DNA from: Thermoplasmata archaeon
GTDB taxonomy: Archaea; Thermoplasmatota; Thermoplasmata; Thermoplasmatales; Thermoplasmataceae
Direction: 5' to 3'
Length of the DNA stretch: 64,000 nucleotides
NCBI GenBank assembly: GCA_021810045.1
Contig: JAJZJR010000010.1
Span: 1 to 64,000, forward strand
The translations under genes were made by a program, and so were the position numbers. How positions within the stretch are numbered: position 1 is the first letter of the stretch; every line of letters starts with the position of its first letter. Below the pieces are notes generated by a model. The model saw only the letters and a list, made by a program, of their open reading frames with translations, searched no databases and was not told the origin of the DNA. Below are positions 1-5,072 of this stretch, in pieces.

Positions 1-120
1 CTGAACCGGCATTATATTTATTTTAACATTAATATATTCCAGAATGACCTCCCTGAGTATATAAACAGGGGGCGGTTTTACACAGTTTTTACTGTTGACG
101 CATTGAACATTTTATATTAT

Positions 121-204
121 GCGGAGGATGGGATTCGAACCCACGGACCCCTACGGGAATGGACCCTAAATCCATCGCCTTTAACCTAGCTCGACAACCT
201 CCGC
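121..204 (-). tRNA. tRNA-Leu (anticodon TAG)
   Basis: Read on the minus strand the segment folds as a type II tRNA. A 7-bp acceptor stem (GCGGAGG with CCTCCGC) closes it, the anticodon stem is ATGGA/TCCAT with loop TTTAGGG, giving anticodon TAG, a long variable arm follows, and the T arm is GTGGG-TTCGAAT-CCCAT. CCA is not encoded. The 5' half and the upstream flank of this gene are repeated further right at 1373-1415 and 3347-3389, so its anticodon region looks like an integration target. An AT-rich stretch (CATATATTCC on the minus strand, about 20-30 bases upstream) is the likely TATA box. Confidence 0.95.
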
Positions 205-400
205 TTAGCTATTAGGGATAAACCGGGAATATATGAAAGATGCTGAAAATTGATTAAATTGGTTGAAAGTATCTTTCTCTAAGAAATGTGACTGGGAGAA
301 TCCTGGAGTAAATGAGCTTGAACATTTTTCCTGTAATACATGTAATACGTGTAATACAAAATGAGGAGCAAAATTTTATGTAGACTTCTCAATATTTTGT
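162..400 (-). repeat. tRNA-Leu 5'-half repeat, copy A (resident copy)
   Basis: This is the resident copy of a direct repeat made of the 5' half of tRNA-Leu up to the anticodon stem, its promoter flank, and about 190 further bases. Related copies start at 1353 and 3327. The tail carries three tandem TGTAATAC units (332-357). A reading frame seen across the flank in copy B is interrupted here by a TGA. I read it as one end of an integration site whose tRNA half was supplied by the most recent insertion; that history is inference, the similarity is visible. Confidence 0.8.
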
Positions 401-401
401 C

Positions 402-448
402 CAAACCTAGAAAATAACGGTTTAAATATCGATTGTGAATTATTATTC
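402..448 (+). promoter_or_regulatory. Repeated promoter segment, copy 1 (AACGGTTTAAATAT)
   Basis: A TATA-type segment, AAAATAACGGTTTAAATAT, occurs here and again at about 2470-2488 and 3962-3982. In this copy and the third one it is followed, about 25 bases on, by an ATG beginning MAKE. The spacing fits an archaeal core promoter for a leaderless transcript. Confidence 0.6.
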
Positions 449-583
449 ATGGCAAAAGAAAAGCCTAAAACCCAGGAGACAGAAGAGCAGACAGCCATAA
501 GGAAGAAGATAAGGAATGAGTGGGATTCAGCAGAACATAGATTAATTGAAGTGATCATAATATCCAATTTCAGATTTTCATAA
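449..583 (+). CDS. 44-residue hypothetical protein, probably a truncated gene
   Basis: A 44-codon frame starts MAKEKPKTQE and ends in a hydrophobic tail followed by a stop. It lies directly downstream of a good TATA box (421-429), so it is probably transcribed. The highly charged start followed by an abrupt hydrophobic end looks like the stub of a longer gene. A homologous start (MAKEEPE, then a stop) occurs at about 3993 after the same promoter, showing that this gene start was duplicated and has decayed. I recognise no family. Confidence 0.4.
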   Translation: MAKEKPKTQETEEQTAIRKKIRNEWDSAEHRLIEVIIISNFRFS

Positions 584-621
584 TCATGTTGAATATCGTC
601 TAAACTGGTAGTTGACACCTA

Positions 622-660
622 TTAGACAAGATTTTATATTGTGTAATACATGTTATACAT
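622..660 (+). promoter_or_regulatory. vapB promoter and probable operator
   Basis: ATTTTATATT (631-640) is a TATA box placed so that the transcript would begin at or near the ATG at 661. Between them lies GTGTAATACATGTTATACAT, a near-palindrome built from the same TGTAATAC unit that is tandemly repeated in the tRNA repeats (332-357, 1541-1559). This is the expected place for antitoxin autoregulation. The binding is inferred. Confidence 0.6.
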
Positions 661-936
661 ATGCCTGACAATAAACCCGAAAGGAAAAGTGATGTCCTAG
701 TTGTTAGAAAAATAAACAAGAGCCTTTACAAAAAATTTCGGGAAAGGGCTATGGAAGAACACAGGAATGTAGGGGATGCTCTTAACCAAGCAATGGCTGA
801 ATGGTTAAAGGCCCAGGATGAAAAGAAGAAGTTACGTATAGAAGGAATCCTGAACTTGAATGGATTAGTCAAGACAGACGGGAAAGTAAGGTGGAGTGAA
901 GAGGTAGATGAAACACTCTATGGTGAGTCTGCTTGA
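661..936 (+). CDS. vapB: VapB-type antitoxin, ribbon-helix-helix-like
   Basis: A 91-residue, strongly charged protein. The N-terminal part (about residues 12-50, VLVVRKINKSLYKKFRERAM onward) has the strand-helix-helix pattern of ribbon-helix-helix DNA-binding antitoxins, and the tail is the likely toxin-neutralising segment. It overlaps the next gene, a PIN-domain toxin, by four bases, the usual antitoxin-first order. ATG at 661 directly follows an operator-like repeat with no room for a leader, so translation is probably leaderless. The family is inferred from size, fold pattern and pairing, not from a diagnostic motif. Confidence 0.75.
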   Translation: MPDNKPERKSDVLVVRKINKSLYKKFRERAMEEHRNVGDALNQAMAEWLKAQDEKKKLRIEGILNLNGLVKTDGKVRWSEEVDETLYGESA

Positions 937-1337
937 TCTTCCTCGACACTAGTTTTTTGGTTGCATATATAGTTGATAAAGATACAAATCATGAAAAAGC
1001 AGTATCATTGATGAAAGAGATTGTTGAGGGCGAGCACGGTTCTGCAATCACTTCAGAGTATGTGTTTGACGAAACCGTCACTGTTGTTCTTGTCCGATCT
1101 AAATCGTTGGAGTCGGCAGTTAAGACTGGCGACCTCATAAAGGAGTCGATTCCTGTGCTTGACGTTGGAAACAATGTATTTGAAGCTTCCTGGAAGCGAT
1201 TTAGAAATCAAAAAAATACGAAGTTTAGCTTCACAGACTGCACCATCCTTGAAATGGTTGAATCCAACCACCTCGACAAACTTGCCACATTCGATCGGGA
1301 GTTTGAAGGTGCCGATAATTTCAAAGTATTAAGATAG
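933..1337 (+). CDS. vapC: VapC-type PIN-domain ribonuclease toxin
   Basis: A 134-residue PIN-domain protein. It opens MIFLDTSFLVAYIVD with the first metal-binding Asp at residue 5; Glu47 or Glu42 lies in the EYVFDET segment; Asp102 is in the SFTDC motif and Asp121 in ATFDREF. These match the acidic active site of VapC toxins, which cleave tRNA or rRNA. The start is TTG at 933, overlapping the antitoxin stop by four bases, so the two are translationally coupled. Just downstream (1353) begins a tRNA-Leu repeat, so the pair forms one bounded cassette. Confidence 0.88.
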   Translation: MIFLDTSFLVAYIVDKDTNHEKAVSLMKEIVEGEHGSAITSEYVFDETVTVVLVRSKSLESAVKTGDLIKESIPVLDVGNNVFEASWKRFRNQKNTKFSFTDCTILEMVESNHLDKLATFDREFEGADNFKVLR

Positions 1338-1352
1338 ACTATTCAGCAGGAT

Positions 1353-1610
1353 TTGCTTGCAGAAGTAAGTCGGACTCTAAATCCATCGCCTTTAACCTAG
1401 CTCGACAACCTCCGCTTTGTTATTAGGGATTAACCTAGAATATATGAATGATGCTGAAAATTGGTTAAAATGGTTGAAGGTATTTTTCACTAAGAAATGT
1501 AATTGGGAGAACTTAGGATTAACCCAGCTTGAACATTTTTCCTGTAATACGTGTAATACAAATTGGAGAGTGAATTTTAATGGAGACTTCGAAGTATTTT
1601 GTCTATTATA
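1353..1610 (-). repeat. tRNA-Leu 5'-half repeat, copy B
   Basis: The 43 bases at 1373-1415 reproduce the 5' half of the tRNA-Leu(TAG) gene with only one or two differences, and similarity to copy A continues through the flank to about 1600 (including two TGTAATAC units at 1541-1559). On its left it carries TTGCTTGCAGAAGTAAGTC, which also precedes copy C but not copy A. No 3' half is present, so it is not a functional tRNA. This accounts for most of the 1338-1661 gap; a 64-codon frame across it is discussed under rejected items. Confidence 0.85.
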
Positions 1611-1661
1611 ATTCTCTTTAATTTGAATTCAATCATTATTTGCGAAGGATTTTACTCAAGG

Positions 1662-2384
1662 TCATTTTTGAAGTAAAAGTCGTGTATAAAGCCCCTTCTT
1701 GCTTTTGCTTTTCAAAGAGAAATCATTCTTTTCTATATGACCCAAGATTTGTTTGTTGTCGTAAAGTCTAAGGGAATGCACTTCTTCAAAGTAGTCTACA
1801 ATCTCTCTGCCTCGATATATTGTGCATTTGAAATCCAATTCAAGTCGTTCACTCTGCAGGTCCACTTTTGGGAGTGTTGCCCTAAATGATTTAAGATCAC
1901 CTTTTTGCCCTTCAAGGATCACTGCTTTTGGTTGATTTTCTTTTAAATATGCAATGTCGAGGAAATCTAAAATGAAAAACCCTCCTTTTGACAAACATTG
2001 GTCAATTTTTTCCAATAGCACAGTTACTTTGGTGTCATCGTAAAGATAGTCGAAAGAACCAAACAGGCATATTGCTGCATCGTAAGACCTTTCAAATGTG
2101 TGCTCGGCCATGTCTTCTAGAATAATTTTGGATTGAATATTTGCCCCATTTATCTTCAGTCTAGCAACTTCAACCATGGCTTGTGAGGAATCCACTCCAT
2201 CTACGTAATAACCTTTTTTAACAAGACCTACCAAATAAGTACCAGTACCACACCCAATGTCAAGAATACGTCCTATATTCAGATTTTCAACCTTTAGGAG
2301 ACCTGAAATCTCATCAATCTCATTGTCGTAATCTACAGAGCTGTAGATTAGATCATAATACTTGCCATATTTTTCATAGAGCAA
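1662..2384 (-). CDS. Class I SAM-dependent methyltransferase
   Basis: A 240-residue protein with a standard class I methyltransferase fold. The SAM-binding motif I is ILDIGCGTGTYLVGL (about residues 39-53), followed by the acidic motif VDGVDSS, and a post-I segment with AICLFGSFDYL. The C-terminal part (SERLELDFKCTIYRGREIV) resembles small-molecule methyltransferases of the ubiE/SmtA type; the substrate cannot be read from sequence. The only workable start is TTG, since a TAA lies upstream in frame. It lies between two tRNA repeats together with a MazEF-like pair, with which it is co-oriented, so it is cargo of that cassette. Confidence 0.8.
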   Translation of the reverse strand: MLYEKYGKYYDLIYSSVDYDNEIDEISGLLKVENLNIGRILDIGCGTGTYLVGLVKKGYYVDGVDSSQAMVEVARLKINGANIQSKIILEDMAEHTFERSYDAAICLFGSFDYLYDDTKVTVLLEKIDQCLSKGGFFILDFLDIAYLKENQPKAVILEGQKGDLKSFRATLPKVDLQSERLELDFKCTIYRGREIVDYFEEVHSLRLYDNKQILGHIEKNDFSLKSKSKKGLYTRLLLQK

Positions 2385-2462
2385 TGTAGTTAGTAGATCA
2401 AGAGTTTAAAGAAAAGAGTATCGTTAACTATCATTTTGATGTCCTTAAACAAACTTTGAGCC

Positions 2463-2505
2463 CAAACCCAGAAAATAACGGTTTAAATATCAATATGGTT
2501 ATATT
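2463..2505 (+). promoter_or_regulatory. Repeated promoter segment, copy 2
   Basis: CCCAGAAAATAACGGTTTAAATAT matches the segments at about 405-428 and 3953-3982. Here no MAKE reading frame follows, so the downstream gene start has been lost or replaced by the methyltransferase/MazEF cargo. Confidence 0.5.
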
Positions 2506-2552
2506 CAACCCAAATTTAATAAACCGGGTTCTGTAGCAATATAGTATTTTGA

Positions 2553-2906
2553 TCAGTAAATTCCAAAAACAATTTTGGTGGCTTCCAAAATTTTTTGAAA
2601 TTCCTCTTCGGTCACTTTCCCTATGTTTCTGATTAATCTTACCTGTGAAACGGACCTCAATTGGAACAAATCGACTACTGATTTCTTCGACAAGTTGTTA
2701 ATTCCGTCCGGAGACAACTCCACCATCCAAGGGACTGAATCATAATGAACTTTGTAATCTGTAATTGGTGCGATAACCTTCAATGGCAATATGCCAATTT
2801 CGTTGTTGCTCACTATCACACACGGCCTGGTTTTGGTGATCTCAGCGCCAATTGTTGGAGACAGGTTCACCAACCAGATTTCACTCTGTTTCAAGTTGTC
2901 TCTCAC
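2553..2906 (-). CDS. mazF: MazF/PemK-family endoribonuclease toxin
   Basis: A 117-residue protein of typical MazF length. Recognisable segments are EIWLVNLSPTIGAEITKTRP (start of the SH3-like barrel), CVIVSNNE, and APITDYK, with the conserved Arg of KTRP and the Thr of APIT in the usual places. Family members are sequence-specific mRNA interferases. Its ATG overlaps the stop of the upstream antitoxin gene (ATGA), the normal antitoxin-toxin coupling. No truncation is seen. Confidence 0.88.
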   Translation of the reverse strand: MRDNLKQSEIWLVNLSPTIGAEITKTRPCVIVSNNEIGILPLKVIAPITDYKVHYDSVPWMVELSPDGINNLSKKSVVDLFQLRSVSQVRLIRNIGKVTEEEFQKILEATKIVFGIY

Positions 2907-3127
2907 TCCACGAAGTCCTGTGAATCCAAGGATTTCAGAGAGTTAAGGTCCTCATCAGACTCGTAGTATTTCTTCAGCTTCTTTGCTGCCTCAATAATTT
3001 CCCTTTTCTTGTCATTTATGGCTTTTTCTCTTACCGCTTCAGCTAGAAACTCTGACTTATTCTTTTTAGTCTTGAGAATTTCCGACACATCATCAGGCAA
3101 TGTCACATTGAGTCTTTGAGTTGACAC
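2903..3127 (-). CDS. mazE: MazE-like ribbon-helix-helix antitoxin
   Basis: A 74-residue protein. MSTQRLNVTLPDDVSEIL is a textbook ribbon-helix-helix N-terminus (beta strand followed by helix), then a long charged helix and an acidic tail that should wrap the MazF dimer. The start is GTG at 3127, which lies inside a 16-bp perfect palindrome, so the repressor's own operator covers its start codon. It is co-transcribed with the toxin by a four-base overlap. Confidence 0.82.
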   Translation of the reverse strand: MSTQRLNVTLPDDVSEILKTKKNKSEFLAEAVREKAINDKKREIIEAAKKLKKYYESDEDLNSLKSLDSQDFVE

Positions 3128-3165
3128 ACATAATTATGTGTATTTGATATACATATCTTTTGGTG
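3126..3165 (-). promoter_or_regulatory. mazEF promoter with 16-bp palindromic operator
   Basis: ACACATAATTATGTGT (3126-3141) is a perfect palindrome overlapping the GTG start of the antitoxin. Upstream on the minus strand is ATGTATATCAAATA, a TATA-like element about 20 bases before the start, implying a leaderless mRNA. Autorepression by the ribbon-helix-helix antitoxin is the natural reading. Confidence 0.65.
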
Positions 3166-3326
3166 CTCGAATGTTATTCCTGAAACAACATTACATTTAA
3201 GAGCCTATTTTACGGAGTGAGAGAAAGATACATTTTCTGATTCTCAAAGCAAATTTTTCATGCTATTTTTTGCTTCAATTCTATAACTCGTTGTGATGTC
3301 ATAATCGTTGGACAAATCAGTCAGAA

Positions 3327-3590
3327 TTGCTTGCAGAAGTAAGTCTGACCCTAAATCCATCGCCTTTGACCTAGCTCGACAACCTCCGCAATGGTATCCT
3401 AAATAATCGGGGAGTGTATTAAAAGTATTCAAAATTTGTCGAGTGGGAAAATGTGTCTTTATCTAAGAAATATGATTGGGAGAAACTTGGATTATACCTC
3501 CATGTAAATTTTTGTTGTAATACGTGAAATAAAAATGGAGAGTGAATTCATGTGGAAACCTCGAATTGACCCGCCCAAACAGGGATAGTA
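3327..3590 (-). repeat. tRNA-Leu 5'-half repeat, copy C
   Basis: Bases 3347-3389 match the 5' half of tRNA-Leu(TAG) with one mismatch. The left arm TTGCTTGCAGAAGTAAGTC is shared with copy B. The flank is more diverged than copy B but still aligns through AAGAAATATGATTGGGAGAAACTTGGATT and a single GTAATACGTG unit (about 3516). It is the oldest-looking of the TAG-type copies. Apart from this repeat and the mazEF promoter, I see nothing coding in the 3128-3703 gap. Confidence 0.8.
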
Positions 3591-3703
3591 AGAATTTGGC
3601 GTTTTTTCAACAGCTTTCCAATGAAAACCTAAAAATCAGGTTCTTGTGAAAAATATATAAGATTGAATTATCTTGTTTCTTAGAGATAGCAGTAAGGTGG
3701 AAT

Positions 3704-3913
3704 ATGAGAAAGAAAGTTCTGGGGTGGATATTGATCATCTATTCAATAGCCGTATTTCTCATGGTTTTAACTTATTTAATACTGAATCCCATAGTTGCTC
3801 CATTCTGGCTACCAATAGCTTTCATTGTTGATTTCTTGCCTTTTAACATTGGATTTTATTATGTCTTTGGCGCTAGAAAGATTAGAAGGCGGAAACATGT
3901 CGATGGAGCTTGA
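3704..3913 (+). CDS. Small two-helix membrane protein
   Basis: A 69-residue protein with two hydrophobic helices (about residues 6-27 and 32-56) and a strongly basic tail (RKIRRRK), so the C-terminus is predicted cytosolic. It has a good promoter (AAATATATAAGA, about 3647-3658) and a clear ribosome-binding site, AAGGTGG, five bases before the ATG, which supports that it is a real gene. Function unknown. It lies between a tRNA repeat and a VapBC pair and may be cargo of the same cassette. Confidence 0.65.
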   Translation: MRKKVLGWILIIYSIAVFLMVLTYLILNPIVAPFWLPIAFIVDFLPFNIGFYYVFGARKIRRRKHVDGA

Positions 3914-3948
3914 AACCTTTTCTGCTTTTTGACCGAATACCTATCCAG

Positions 3949-4016
3949 CCCAATAAAATAACGGTTTAAATATTGATTGTAAATTATTTCATATGGCAAA
4001 AGAAGAACCTGAATAG
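3949..4016 (+). promoter_or_regulatory. Repeated promoter segment, copy 3, with a 7-codon gene stub
   Basis: AAAATAACGGTTTAAATAT is followed by ATGGCAAAAGAAGAACCTG (from about 3993), which encodes MAKEEPE and then stops. The same promoter and gene start occur at 405-480. This copy is reduced to the first seven codons. Confidence 0.5.
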
Positions 4017-4082
4017 ATAAGAATAACCTTAGTAAAACCCTATGAATAATGTATATATGTACGTTATACTTATGACAATTAT

Positions 4083-4337
4083 ATGGAAAAGAAAACTACA
4101 GTTGGTCCAAAAGGCCAAGTGGTCATACCAAAAGATATCCGGGATAAGATCGGAATAAAGGAATATTCTGAGGTTATTGTTGATATTATTGATGATTCAG
4201 TTATAATTAAGAAGCTAAAACCAGAATCAGTATCTTATGTAGACTATTATTGCACAACTTATTCAAAGAAGCTTACCAAGAAAGTGGATATAAAGAAGAT
4301 AACAGAGGAACAGTATGAAAGGAACATATTACATTGA
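4083..4337 (+). CDS. vapB: VapB-type antitoxin, AbrB/SpoVT swapped-hairpin family
   Basis: An 84-residue protein whose first 45 residues are a canonical AbrB-type DNA-binding domain: TVGPKGQVVIPKDIRDKIGI, followed by VIVDIIDDSVIIKK. This family binds DNA as a swapped-hairpin dimer and commonly serves as the VapB partner of PIN toxins. The C-terminal region should contact the toxin. A TATA box (TGTATATATGTA, about 4049-4060) lies roughly 28 bases before the ATG, so the transcript is probably leaderless. It overlaps the downstream toxin by 23 bases. Confidence 0.88.
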   Translation: MEKKTTVGPKGQVVIPKDIRDKIGIKEYSEVIVDIIDDSVIIKKLKPESVSYVDYYCTTYSKKLTKKVDIKKITEEQYERNILH

Positions 4338-4731
4338 TTCCAATGTATTCCTGTACCCTGTTCTTTACAATGATCTTAAGGAGGCTGAACTGGCAAGAGA
4401 AATCTTGGCGGAAATTGAAGGAAAAAATATACAAGCCTATACTTCAACCTTGACCTGGGATGAAGTCTCGTATGTTGTTGAAAGAGTCATAGGAAAAACA
4501 GATGCCATTGAGGTCGGCAAGAAGTTCCTGAATTTTCCTTTCCTGAGGTTTATCCCAGTGGATGATGAGATAATCAGAAGAAGCCAGGTTATCCGTGAAA
4601 AATACAATCTGAAACCGCGAGATTCTATTCACCTATCATGTGCAATAGAACGAAACATATCTCAGATTATGACAGATGATGCAGATTTTGATGGTATTAA
4701 AGAGATCAAAAGAATACCTGTCATGCAATGA
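4315..4731 (+). CDS. vapC: VapC-type PIN-domain ribonuclease toxin
   Basis: A 138-residue PIN protein. Asp8 in YYIDSNVFLYP, Glu50 in LTWDEVSYVV, Asp103 in KPRDSIHLS and Asp121/Asp122 in IMTDDADFDG form the acidic cluster that binds the catalytic metal. It belongs to a different PIN subgroup from the toxin at 0.9-1.3 kb and is paired with a different antitoxin fold, so the two modules were acquired separately. The stop is seven bases before the next tRNA-derived repeat. Confidence 0.9.
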   Translation: MKGTYYIDSNVFLYPVLYNDLKEAELAREILAEIEGKNIQAYTSTLTWDEVSYVVERVIGKTDAIEVGKKFLNFPFLRFIPVDDEIIRRSQVIREKYNLKPRDSIHLSCAIERNISQIMTDDADFDGIKEIKRIPVMQ

Positions 4732-4742
4732 ATAAGCTTGAC

Positions 4743-4859
4743 ACCGAATCCATTGCCTTTAACATAGCTTGACCATCTCCGCTTTGTAATATGAGATTAA
4801 CCGGGCATATGTGAAGGATGCTAAAAATTGAATAAAAAGGTTGAATATATATTTCTCTA
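4743..4859 (-). repeat. tRNA-Leu 5'-half repeat, copy D (second Leu tRNA type)
   Basis: On the minus strand 4743-4782 reads as the 5' half of a leucine tRNA with GCGGAGATGG and GGATTC before the break, different from the TAG gene but matching the fragment at about 11803-11841. Flank similarity to copies A, B and E continues (GGATGCTAAAAATTGA, TTTCTCTA) until it is cut at 4860 by an IS605 end. No 3' half is present. Confidence 0.75.
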
Positions 4860-4909
4860 GTGACATCCTCCCCGCCCTATTGGACGTGGCTTCCTGCTTC
4901 GCCGACCGG
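4860..4909 (-). mobile_element. Remnant right end of an IS200/IS605-family element
   Basis: Read on the minus strand this 50-base segment is nearly identical to the right end of the element at 33491-33540: it shares GGCGAAGCAGGAAGCC and GGGCGGGGAGGATGTCAC and keeps the GC-rich hairpin. No transposase gene remains next to it. It abuts tRNA repeat D, so an element inserted there and was then deleted down to this end. Nothing else is recognised in 4910-5045 beyond AT-rich DNA. Confidence 0.8.
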
Positions 4910-5045
4910 AGAGTTGCTCAATGAATTTCTGAAGAGTCGCAGAGTTTCCTTTGGCATTAATAAGTCTGAAATTATTTCCACAAAAATTAAGAAACGATTA
5001 TAAATATATATTAGATTTTTTTAATATTATATACATTATAATGAC

Positions 5046-5072
5046 AAAAAAGAGATAATTGAGATTATCTCT
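5046..5072 (-). terminator. Hairpin terminator of the surface-protein gene
   Basis: On the minus strand AGAGATAAT-CTCA-ATTATCTCT forms a perfect 9-bp stem and is followed by a run of T. The first arm overlaps the last codons and stop of the surface-protein gene. Confidence 0.75.

Noticed and set aside
332-357. CRISPR-like short repeats (TGTAATAC units)
   Set aside because: The units are contiguous 9-base repeats without spacers, in the position of an operator; no cas genes are present.
376-618. 80-codon minus-strand frame
   Set aside because: Antisense to the 44-residue gene stub and to the repeat; no promoter on that strand and odd composition.
1417-1611. 64-codon plus-strand frame in repeat copy B as a live gene
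   Set aside because: Copies A and C carry stops in the same frame and there is no start signal; kept only as a possible fossil.
3244-3432. 62-codon minus-strand frame
   Set aside because: It runs across tRNA repeat copy C and encodes the tRNA half in translation; no promoter or ribosome-binding site.
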